Assembly: GCA_002964805.2 (NCBI GenBank)
Contig: PUDQ02000016.1
Span: 806,001 to 870,000, forward strand
Origin: Trametes villosa
Taxonomy: Eukaryota; Basidiomycota; Agaricomycetes; Polyporales; Polyporaceae
DNA: 64,000 nt
Direction of reading: 5' to 3'
Shown here: in pieces, positions 34,138-44,800 of the stretch
Numbering within the stretch: the first letter of the stretch is position 1
How the letters are laid out: the number at the start of each line of letters is the position of its first letter
The notes under the pieces: generated by a model
Databases searched by the model: none
What the model was told of the DNA's origin: nothing
What the model saw: the letters and a program-made list of their open reading frames with translations, nothing else
Made by a program: the position numbers and the translations under genes

Positions 34138-36398
34138 ATGTCGCAGTCAAAGGACTACGACGAAAAGGCCGACCAGACCAGCTCCGTCGAGAAGGGCGTC
34201 GTCCACGACTATGTCGTCGCGGACAACGACAACCGCTACCACTTCGACGCCGCCGACCTCGACCGCGTGCAGAGGAAGCTCAAGCAGCGCCATGTCCAGA
34301 TGATTGCGGTGAGTGCACGATGTTGCGCAGGTGACGATGGTTCATCGAGTGCTGACGGTGGATAGATTGCCGGTACCCTCGGTACTGGTCTTTTCCTTGG
34401 TTCAGGACACGCACTTCAAGCAGCAGGACCGCTGGGCGCGCTCATCGCATACGCGCTCGTCGGCACCACCGCCTACGCCTCTCTCTGCGCAATCGGAGAG
34501 ATGACCTCGCATGCTCCCATCTCGGGCACGTTCCCTCACTTTGCTGCACGATGGGTCGACCCCGCATTCGGCTTTGCTACTGGGTGAGTGCTATCGCGCC
34601 GTGCGCCGCAGCAAGGGGCTAATTGTCCTCAAGCTGGAACTACTTCTATACCAACTCCATGTCCGTACCCGTCGAAGTCACGGCTGCCGGTATCCTCTTG
34701 ACCTTCTGGGACGCCAACGTCAGTTGCTTTATCGGTATTGCCGACTTCTCACTGACGTTCTTCCTGTCAATCATAGATGGACCATCAAGCTGCCTACACC
34801 GCTGTCATCTGCGTTTTGGTTTGCAGTATCAACATCTTCGGTGTCAGGTGGTTCGGCGAATCCGAGTTCGTGTTCTCGATCATTAAGCGTCAGTCGTTCT
34901 TTTCCTCCCTTTAGCGCCCATTGCTAACCGTTTCTCACCGCAGTGCTCCTCATTACTCTCCTCATCATTACTGGGCTGGTAATCGATCTCGGCGGTGGCC
35001 CTAACCACCAGCGACTTGGATTCCACGTGAGTAGCCCGTCCTTCGATATCATCCGGCGGCGTGGAATTTCGTACCGTCGATATGGTCAACAATTTGCTGA
35101 CGATCACCCGCTTTCCCCTCCAGTACTGGAAGGACCCTGGTCCCCTCAACGGCGCTGGCCTCGAGCCCAACCACAAGTCTCTTGACCAGTTCCTGGGCAT
35201 CGTCTCCGTCATCGTTCAAGCAGCGTTCTCGTTCCAGGGAATGGAACTTGTCGCAATGTAAGTGCTCACGTTCGTGCCTGAGGCTATGATGCTTACTTTG
35301 CCACAGCGCCGCTTCCGAGACGCTGAGCCCTCGCCGTAACATCGCGAAGGCCGTCCGCCGTGTATTCTGGCGTATCCTTCTTTTCTACGTACGTTTCTTC
35401 CAGTGAATACCGTGGATTCGTCTAACAGCGATTGTGCAGCTCCTCGGTGTCCTCATCACCGGTATGCTTGTACCATTCAACGACGACTCGCTCCTGCAGT
35501 CGAGCGGTACGGCAGCCGAGTCTCCCTACGTCATTGCCATGACCCGCGCCGGTATCAAAGTCCTCCCCCACATTATCAACGCGGGCATTTTCACCTCCGC
35601 GTTCTCCGCCGGCAATTCGTACCTGTTCTGCGCGTCCCGCGTCCTCTACGGCCTCGCGCTTCGCGGCCAGGCCCCCAAGATCTTCACCTACTGCACGAAG
35701 AACGGTCTTCCCATCGCGGCCGTGCTCTTCTCCAGCCTGTTCTCCCTGCTGGCGTTCATGAACGTGTCCAGCGGCGCGTCGACCGTGTTCAACTGGCTCG
35801 TCAATCTGTCGACCGTCGGCGGGTTCTTCGGCTGGTTGTCGATGAACATCACCTACGTCTTCTTCTGTAAGTCGCCCAGAAATTTTTACGCCCATTCGCG
35901 TGTCTAATCGGTTCTCGTAGACCGCGGTCTCCGTGCGCAGGGTCTCGACCGTACGAAGCTCGTCTACTACAGCAAGCTCCAGCCTTGGCTCTCCTACTGG
36001 GGTATCTTCTGGATCACGCTCTTCATCCTCATCAATGGCTTCGAGGTCTTCTGGGACTTCAACGCCTCGGGCTTCCTGACTGCCTGTGAGTACCACTGTG
36101 GTACGCTGCGCTTATCGAGGCCCGTCGCTAACGCGTGTATTCGCAGACATCAATGTCCCGCTATTCATCGCGCTGTACTTTGGATGGAAGCTCGTCAAGC
36201 GCACAAAGATCTGGAAGCCCGAAGAGATGGACTTCGTCACCGTAAGTCCCCGCTCCCCGTCCCCATCTCCATCCCCCCCTCCTTCTGCTTCGACGTCTCA
36301 TTCTGCGCCCACAGGGTATCCCGACCGTCGAGGAGACCGAGGTGCCCGAAGAGCCGCCACGGACGATCAGCGAAAAGATCTTCGCCGTGCTGTTCTGA
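34138..36398 (+). CDS. Amino-acid permease (APC superfamily, fungal YAT type)
   Basis: Eleven exons: 34138-34308, 34366-34583, 34634-34718, 34777-34888, 34944-35026, 35124-35257, 35307-35388, 35440-35866, 35921-36085, 36147-36241, 36315-36398; 551 residues. A plasma-membrane proton-coupled importer of amino acids is expected. The signature 'IAGTLGTGLFLGSG' in TM1, 'GEMTSHAPISGTFPHFAARW', 'GWNYFYTN' and 'FSAGNSYLFCASRVLYGLA' are typical of the family, and about 12 hydrophobic segments can be counted. The acidic N-terminus (Asp/Glu/Lys) carries lysines suitable for ubiquitin-driven turnover; the C-terminus is short and contains 'VPEEPP'. Exact substrate range cannot be read from sequence. Confidence 0.94.
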
Positions 36399-37334
36399 GC
36401 CCGGCGCTCGTTGTTGTGCCGCCGTCGATGTTGTGTGATGACGCTGATGACTTGTGCCGTTTACCCGCTGTGTGTGCGCGCCCTACCGGGCCTAGTGTGT
36501 AATCTACGATATCCTTACCGTGATTTTGCGGATCTTGTTTTTTGTTCTGTCTTTCGTGCTTCGCGGGCTGGTCAGAGGTCTTCCGGTAACGTTGGACGTC
36601 ATCTCGACGGTGGGCGCATCTTGCGCGAAGACCAGCGAGAGTGATGAGGTGAGGTTAGGGTTTGTGTGGGCGTTACGGTGCAACTTTGACGCCTGTTGTC
36701 ACGGGCGCTAGATACACAACTTGTCCGCGTCAGCAACGACGTCCGAACCGGCCGCGGCCAGACCACACATTTTTCTGGATCCCCATCGCTGACCCAGCAA
36801 GCGTTGAAGAAGTCGAGACGGTCTCTGCGTCCGAGTCATTTTTGCTGTTCAACTTTCTGGCCGAGAACATCAAAAACGCGGAGCTTGCTGCATCTCCGTA
36901 CGAAGACCCCGGGACCGTTGACGATCGGGATTGTTCGGATACAGTAGAGCGCTGCTTTCCGAGGGACGAGGGGGCTTCCACTCATTTGCCGGCGAGCTGA
37001 CTGAGGTCGCGGTGGCCATTGGTGAGCGAGGTTTGATATTTATAACGCGCAGCTGGGCTGACGGAACGGGTATGTTGTTGTAGCGGACTTGTGCAGACTT
37101 GTGCTGGGGAACGAGTCTATGGGACGCGTCCATTGTTGAGCGGGGCGGAGGAGCAAGCTGGGTCTCGATGCATCATACAACTGTAGTTCTAACTTGCTTT
37201 GTTCAAGATCTGACAGTACTCGTACCGATGCGCTGTCCGTTCAAGCATTAGGCGCGTTGTCCGTAAGGTACGAGAAATACAAAGGCATGAACTACAACAC
37301 ATCTGTAACAACCTTGACCACACAGGGCGCGGGC
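36399..37334. other. Intergenic region
   Basis: About 0.9 kb between the permease stop and the 3' end of the next minus-strand gene. No gene recognised. The last ~70 bases (from about 37260) belong to a flank repeated at about 38650-38700. Confidence 0.5.
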
Positions 37335-38260
37335 TCAAATCTGCAAAGAGGGAACGTCCTCCGAGTCCGGCACAAGCTCCCACCCCTCCTTGACGAAGCG
37401 AAACACCCTCTGGGGGAACATATAAGAGGGCGGGCCTGAGGGGCTGCCCAAGGGCCACGAGTTGTAAGCATCGTGCACACCCATTGCCGTCTTCATGTCG
37501 CGCAGGGCCTCCTCGAAGGGACCCGTTTCCTCCTCGAGTAGTTTCTCGGAGATTTTGTGCCACCGTTTCTTCCGGCTCATCGCATCCCAATGGACGTATG
37601 GGGCCGCTGCTGGAGCTGTCGTGCTTGAAGAGGAGGGAGGCTGCACGGGACGATCCGGTTAACAACTCGGTGGCATGAGACAGGAGTGGCTCGGAGCTGC
37701 CTGCTCACCTCTTCGCCGCCCTCTTCTTCGCCTCCGTCTCCGTTCTCTCGATGCTCGCCTTGCGTCTGGGACTCATCGTCGTCGCTGCGGTGTTGAGCCT
37801 CAGGCGCGGGGCTGTTAACTTGAACGGCAGCCCTTCGCTCGTCTTCGTCGAGAGGCGTCTGTTCAGGCTCCCTGGCTTCGGGGTCGAAATCGGGGCGTCG
37901 GGCCAGCAGGGCTTCTCCAACCTTCCAGCATACCTGGGCCCGCGATTCGTCTCCCATAACGCCCTCCCCCATGTCCTCTGAGTGGTATTGCGGCGACGAC
38001 GCGCCTCCGTCCGCGGCCAGTTGGGCGCCCTCTTCCTCGGCCTCCGGCCAGATGATCCATGCATCCCCGCGAACCGCGCGCAGCTGGGATAGGACAAGCT
38101 TGAAGGCCTGGACAGTAGCGTCGTCGGGTTCCATGGGGGGTTTCGCGGTGAGTATCGGGGTGAGGATGTTTGGTCGTTGGGGGTTGGTACTAATCTCCCC
38201 CGTCGCTGCATCTTTAGTACCATTCTGCGCGACATGCTTGGACCCAACGCTTTGCTGCAC
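37335..38260 (-). CDS. Unknown acidic protein (tandem copy A)
   Basis: Two exons, 38260-37709 and 37640-37335, joined in phase; 285 residues. Not recognised. The N-terminal half has a short folded-looking segment ('VQAFKLVLSQLRAVRGDAWI') after a possible alternative start at 'MEPDD', then a Glu/Asp/Gln-rich linker. Exon 2 encodes a more conserved-looking part with 'RKKRWHKISEKLLEEETGPF' and 'MFPQRVFRFVKEGWELVP'. There is no signal peptide or membrane segment. A shorter relative follows upstream at 38777-39426. The start could be at 'MEPDD' rather than 38260, because the shared 'MQQSVGSKHV' could also be conserved leader. Confidence 0.55.
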
Positions 38261-38776
38261 AATATCACTCGCTGAGCGGGCATGGTGTTCTGTACCAAAG
38301 GGTCGCCTCGTGTTGCGATGAGCGGAGGGACATGAGCGGCCCCGTCAGCTAGTAGAGAGCAGATCTCTCCCACGCGCTATAGTGCGCTATGGCCTTCCAA
38401 ATCGACTGCAAAGCCCCGCCGCGCACCTGTGTACTGCAGCCTCATGAGCACAGGAACAGCGGTCGGCGGGCCACTCACCCGATAGGAGCCCGTAGGCGGG
38501 AGGAGAGGGATGCGTCGTGTTCCCTTCCTTACCAGGATTCTCAATCGAAATCGACATTGTAGTGCTTGCTTATGCGTCGAGGATGCCTACCTCTGCGTGG
38601 TCTGGGGGCGATGGATCCGCAGGTCGCTGCATTGGCATCTATCGATAATACTTCTAATTACTTGTCCGAGAATACAAAGGCGCAGACTACAACACATCCA
38701 GTACGATCAGTACAACGTTCACCATACTACGACCTCCAATTCTGGAACAATCCCATCATCCTTCGAAAACAAGGAA

Positions 38777-39426
38777 CTACCTGCGACGGTACGGATATGA
38801 AGGGCGCACGGATCGTAGAAGCCACGGCCCCTTCTGCTTGCTCGTTCCCTCCGTCGTCTCGCCCACGTCTTCTGTCTCCTCGTCTTTCTCTGTCAGCGTG
38901 TCCATGATATCTACGGGCCGTCCTCGACCCTGGACCCCGCTTACCGCGGCCCCAGGAGCGGGGATGGCGGTCGGAGGCGGAGGTGTAGTGGCAGATGCGG
39001 AGGGGTGAAGGGGAGCCTGCGCAGAGCGATGACCAGGTCAATAAATCCATCGACGCGGGATGTGAGTGGCTTCAGCTTTCAACTAACCTCCGGCTCGCCC
39101 GCTTGATGGCCGCCTTGGTTCTCAGGTCCGCCGCCGCCGTTGCTGGTGGTAGAACAGCCGGTGGTGCTCGGAGCAGCCCCTTCAAGTGCGCCCGCGTGGC
39201 GAGATGTCGTCCCGGAACCGGTGGCGGATCCCGTAGGCGCATTGCCGGCAACCAGGAGGGATCGGGCGGCGGTGGTCTCTGCGGTTGCCTTGGTGTGAGA
39301 GTCCATGGTTTGCTGCGGTGGATGTGAAGTCGAGAATTTGTGGTTGGCGAGTATCCCTCTCCCTCTCCCCGCCTCGTCTTTAGTACCATCCAGGACGACA
39401 TGCTTTGACCCAACGCTTTGCTGCAC
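38777..39426 (-). CDS. Unknown protein (tandem copy B, shortened)
   Basis: Exons 39426-39088 and 39016-38777, phase 0; 192 residues. It shares its first ten residues and upstream DNA with copy A. The rest is low-complexity Ser/Thr/Gly/Pro, then 'VDIMDTLTEKDEETEDVGET'. The conserved-looking second exon of copy A is absent; the reading frame ends just before the duplicated 3' flank. It may be a decaying paralogue. Confidence that a functional protein is made is low. Confidence 0.35.
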
Positions 39427-39982
39427 ACCCTCGCTTGAGGAGGGGCATAGTGTTCTGCGCCTAGGACGTGCCTGTCATGTACAGTCGCGTCGAGCGGCGG
39501 GCAGCGAGCGGCCGCGTGAGCGGATAGACAGCGGGTCCCTGCACATGGCGGGGAGCCCAATAGGCCTTCAAAGCAGCTACAAAGACACAGCGCCACGCAT
39601 CTGTGAACTGCGGCCTCGTGTGCCCACGGCCGGCGGGCGGCAGCCCAGGTGCTGGATAGGCGCCCGTCGATTGGGAGGAGGACAGGCCGCGCGTCCGCCT
39701 CGTTACAGGAATCCTCACCCGACGAGGTGGGACCAGCTTAGATGTGGGGAACGCTTGCTCCCGGTCGGCCTTGAGTGCAATGCCTCGGCAGGTTGTTGTG
39801 CTGGCATTTGTCGACGAGGTACCAAAGTGACGCTAGCATGGCACGACGCCTGCGCCTCAGAGCGGTCCATGCCGTGGCGAGACAGAGCGCACAAGGTGCT
39901 TGGAAAGTCGTGAGCTATTTGCTACATGTTCTAATACACGATATCAGCACAACAGTGAGGGGAACGCTACGCCACCCGAGTT

Positions 39983-41634
39983 CTACAGCTTCCGGAACTT
40001 GCCCTGCATCCAGACCCGGTACATCTTCAGCTGCCGCTTCCTGTTCACGATGAGCCGCCGGTCGACGCCGAGCTGTTCGATGGAGAACAGGGGGTGTGCG
40101 CCGTCCGATGGAGATCGTTGCGCCAAGATAGGATGAATGGCGCCGGCTTTGAGTGGCGTGCCCTCCGATGTGTGAGCGGACAGCGATGCGAGCGAGTCTT
40201 CGACCTCGGCGAGGGTGGGCGTCGCTTGCCCGGGTGGGACATCGGGCGTGTCTGGCAGTGTGCGGGCTGAGAGGTTTGGTTCTGCGTCGGCGTGTTCGTC
40301 GGTCTCTTCCACTACTTGGATCGGATTTGTGGTCTTCGACGACGCAGGCGCAGGAGATCCGGTAAACAGGAGCGCAAGCTCATCTGGACGAGTGTTAGAG
40401 GCGCGTTGCAGACCGAGGCTGGCAAATGTTACCGAGTTCGAAGAAGTATACGCGTGTCTTGTCGCCACGGATGTAGAAGTTGTCGTCTAGGAGTCGCCCT
40501 CCCTTGAACCTGAGCTGCGTAAGGTCGTAGCGGCCGTAATCGCGTATAAGCACCAAGCCTCCCGGCTTCAGGAGCTGATGTCCGATGTCAGTATATCATT
40601 GTGGTAACACGGGGCGATGATGCAACCTTGTGTATGTTGGAGGCCGCGTTCGGCCACTCTCGCGGGTGCAGCGCGCTCATGACGAACACCAGTGTCATTA
40701 TGTCGACACTTCCGGGCTCCAGTCCTGGGGGAAGCGTGGGGGCCGTCAAATCCCATACGGCGGCTTCGATTGTTCCGAGTGGTGGCGAAAGATACAACGG
40801 GTTGTTCTGTGGCAAGATCGGCAGGTGTTGTCACTGAGAACTGATGTATGCCTACCTGGACGAGCTTGACTGCGTGAGAGGAGTAGTCATACGCCTTGAG
40901 GCTCAGATGCGGGTTCTTGTTCGCGGCCAGCAGCGGGAAGACCGCGTTGCCTGCCCCTATGCGTAGGAATGGAGTTCACGTCTGCCGATGGTGGAGACGC
41001 CGGAGAAGGACTGACCACAGCCTACTTCCGCGATGACCATCGGCCCAGCCTGATGCCAGTCAGTGGGTGTGGTGGTAACGGAGATGGCTCGCGGACGTTA
41101 CATCAGCTTCTGCGGCGGCTTTCAACTCTGGGAACTCGAGGTGCAGCCTGCACCGGCGGGGTTAGCGGTGTGGGTTCTGCACTGCAGCGTGTTCGCCTAC
41201 CATTTCCGGTTTCTAAAGAAGTTACTGGCATTCGCTTTGTAGAAGTTATCCCTGTGGAGGAGTCAGAAGGGATCGTGCAAAACACCCACAAAAGCTGACC
41301 AGTGTCTTGCGGGCTTGTCGTTGTATTTTTGTTTCTCCTCGTCGGGTACCGGTGCGCTCCTCTGCCTGTCGAGCGCAGCAGAAATCACTTCGTCCTGATC
41401 GGTCGGAGGCGGGACATGATCCCAGGCGTTCTGACTCCAGACGTCCGCGTCGTTTGTCAAGAACCTAACGAGAGTTGTGTGCAATATCAGCGACCAAAAA
41501 TACGTTCGCGCTAGTCCGGCTACCGACCGGGAGCCAAAGGGCGGTTTTTCGGCGGTCACGTCGTGGACAGACGACGCGGTCTTGGGAGTGCGCGCCGCTT
41601 TGCGTTCGTCGGCGATTTCTTGGGCTGAAGACAT
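39983..41634 (-). CDS. TRM140: tRNA 3-methylcytidine methyltransferase, ABP140/METTL2-6-8 type
   Basis: Nine exons: 41634-41528, 41464-41300, 41251-41201, 41147-41102, 41049-41016, 40956-40856, 40806-40627, 40574-40433, 40383-39983; 408 residues. The family methylates C32 (m3C) in the anticodon loop of Ser/Thr tRNAs with S-adenosylmethionine. Visible landmarks: 'WDHVPPP' near the start, 'HWDNFYK', '[12 protein letters not shown]', the AdoMet loop '[14 protein letters not shown]', '[15 protein letters not shown]', '[17 protein letters not shown]' and '[15 protein letters not shown]'. An unusual ~110-residue Pro/Ser/Thr-rich insertion lies after 'DELALLF' and precedes the conserved C-terminus '[19 protein letters not shown]'. 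Head-to-head with the Rho exchange factor, 257 bp between starts. Confidence 0.92.
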
Positions 41635-41891
41635 TTCTGGTCGTGCAGGACACTGCCGCGAGAGGAGGAGGTGCGATAGAGAGGACGCTCGCGTGGGCTG
41701 GGTGATCTTGGAATTGCCGGAGGAGGAGATTCCCCGGATGCCATATAGGGAACGCGTGCGGGCTGGCTGATCAGTGTCGCGCAGCCGCCCGCGGTACTTG
41801 CTCACGACTTGGTCCTCCCCGCCAATTCACTGCTGCCTTCGCCTTCCCATGTCGGCCTGAACGACGCTTAGCGCAGCCCTCACCTCGGAGA

Positions 41892-44800
41892 ATGTCTTCT
41901 GTCGCCGCCATGTCCCAGTCACTTCCCTCTGGCGACGAGGATCTCGCCCAACTCTACCACCAAGTCCTGGCTGGCTTTGCGGAAGAGTCCCCCACTTCCG
42001 AGCAATCACTGCACAGTATTTCCCAGCACGCAGATCGCGAGGTCGAGTCCATCTACAGTCAGTATCAGGACGGCGAAGCAACCCCCACGGCGCATCGACT
42101 GCAGCCATCGGCTCGGTCGCTTACCGCATCCCACTGTGCGTCTCTCCCCTGCACTGCCAGTTTGTTCTGATCCTCAGTCCTGCGCAAGCTCCTCACTACG
42201 GCCTGCCTTCTTCTCCGCGACCACCACCACCACCCTCGCTCCCGCCAGCACCTACCCCGCATACGCCGTCAAGCAACCCCCAGTCTCCCACGCAGCGTGC
42301 GCCCAGACCATTACCTCGGATTCCTGGTGCTGCTGCGCCCGTCCCTCCGCCTCCGCCAGTCATGTACGCGGCCATGCCGGAGCCGCATCCGTACCAGTCG
42401 GATGATAGTGCGAGTTTGCGACAGAAGCATTTCAGCTCAGAGTCGTGCGTGTCATACATCTCCCTACTGTGTCGGCACAACTGATCTTAGCCCCTGGTGC
42501 AGCGGCCGGCGGCTCCCTCCTACCCCGGGTGAAGTTGCGGCCAACAGCGCGTCTAACGGGTACCATGGAGCAGTCAACCCCCCACCCAACTCTGCCATGC
42601 TAGGCAGGCTATCGTCGCTGAACGGTTCCGAGTCCCGACCTGCGTCCTCCGTAAAGCGCCCAGGCTCTTCGGACAGCTCGCTCAGAGGGCAGTACACCAT
42701 GCCTGTGCCCGAACCAACCGATGCGTACGGTTGGCGCCAACCTCCAGCGGCGAACGACCTGCGCCGGCCCCCGCCTGGTGCACTGCCCCCTCAGGTGCCT
42801 GGGTATACCAGCATTGCCGAGGATGAGCGGCCTCCGAGCTCACCGTCGGACGGCTATTCTCTTCGGGGCGATTTGACTGCGCGTCCGGGATTGCGACCGT
42901 ACTCTCCCTCGCAACACTCTACGTCTTCCTATGGGGCCGCTCCCCCGCTGCCGCACAGCCATAGCTGTGCGTGACGTTATTCAGCCTTCTGCGATTCTCT
43001 TAGCTGACGCTAGCGGGTAGATCCCCAAGCCCCGGATCTGGGCAGGTCAACATCCACTGGCTCTGCCACTTCATTCCAGAACGGCACGAACGGCCTTGAC
43101 CGCAATTCGTCGTTCGCAACTCGCACGACGCTGTCGTCAACCTACCCTGAGAGTGATGCAGCCGTTCGCCCCAGCTCGTCGCTAGCGACCTCGGTGGACC
43201 GGGGTAACTCTACTAGTTCGTACGTGTCGAAGAGCTCTGATGGTGGCTGGTCCACCACCTCGCCACCTTCTATTGCTCCGACCTTTCAACAACAGTCATC
43301 CGCACAAGGGTCCTACTACCATCAAGCGCAGGACATGTATAGCGCACCTGTCGCCTCCTCTAGCTCACAGAGGCGCGACCACGATCTACTCCAGGCGTAC
43401 AGAGACATCAAGCGTCCTCTGGAGCTGCACGAGAACTACGAAGAGGAAGAAGACGACTTCTACGAGGAAGACCCCTCGGAGGATGGCGATGACAGGTTCT
43501 TCAACCCTGCATTGCTCAGTCATATTGCGGTACGCCTTAGGGACAAGGTTCCACGTGGGACCCATGTCAAGGGCAGCATACCGTATCCTCGCGCCTTCAC
43601 GGGCAAAGACATCGTGGTATGTATGTTCTTCAGGCGTAGTTAGCCTCTGCTCACCTTCTCGTAGTCCACGATCCAGTCGCAAATTCAGCGCGAGCTGCTT
43701 TTGACTCATGGAATCTCGACGAACGACCGCAGAGCCGCATTGCAGGTGGCACGCAGCCTGCAAAGCCAGCTGTTCTTCTACGAGGTCGAGTGGGGTGACC
43801 GCCCTCTTCAGGATGGTGTTGAGGACGTGTATATGTTCTGGGACGACCAAGAAGGTGGCTCCGAGATGCGCATGGAGCGCGAGGAGCTGCCCACCGCAGT
43901 CATCACGCTTCTAACGCGCTGCTACGCGTCAAGCTGCGACGACGAGAACCCATGCTACTCATTCACATGTCCGCGACGCGTACGTGTGCTGCATTCTACC
44001 TATGGGTTGCTCTCTAATTGCGAGTCTATCAGAGGGGTGCGCTACCGCTCCTCAGCCCCTCGGAGAAGGAAGAGGAAGAGGACAAGGTATATAGCAGATC
44101 ACCGAACCTCCTTACCCTGGCGCTAATAAGCTTTGTTCAGGATGAGTGGACACGAACGGTTCCCCGGGAGTTGCTATCCACTATCCCGGAAAGCGAGGTC
44201 AACAGGCAGAAGTAGGCACTCTCCTACCATTGTCCTTGACATCCCTAACCCGGGCTGGTAGCATCATCCACAAGCTCATCATGAAGGAGAAGCAGTACCT
44301 GCGCGACCTCGACACCATCGAGACGGTAAGCCTCCGCGACCATTTCATCTTCACAGGCTAACGCCTCGGCAAACAGCTCTTCATCCGGCCGCTGCGCTCC
44401 GCCAACCCGCCGGTCATCAGGCAGAGCGAGATCGACGAGTTCATCGACGAGGTGTTCGGGAACATCCTGGACCTACGCGAGTGCAACCGCCGCCTGCTGG
44501 AGCTGATCAACGTACGCCAGCGCGAGCAGGCGCCGGTCATCCAGGGCATCGGCGACATCTTCCTCGAGGCTGCGACGGAGTTCCGCGTGACGTATCCTAA
44601 CTACCTCGGCAACCTGCCCGTCGCGGAGAAGCGCATGAAGGACGAGCTGGAGAAGAACGCGGAGTTCAAGCGCTTCGTCGAGGTTGGTCTTACTCATCCA
44701 GTGCCCGGTCATTACATGCTGAACAGCTTCGCTAGCAATGCTCGAGGCACCCGGACGCCCACCGGCTCGACCTGAAGCATTTCCTCAGCCGGCCTTCAGA

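Larger units (their letters stand above)
37260..39750. repeat. Tandem duplication holding two related minus-strand genes
   Basis: Unit A (about 37260-38560) and unit B (about 38650-39750) are diverged head-to-tail copies. Shared stretches include the coding start 'MQQSVGSKHV' with its leader, about 250 bp of sequence upstream of each start, and the 3' flank motif 'actacaacacatc' (37290s and 38690s). Unit B lacks the part equivalent to the second exon of unit A, so it is the shorter, probably degenerating copy. Confidence 0.65.
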
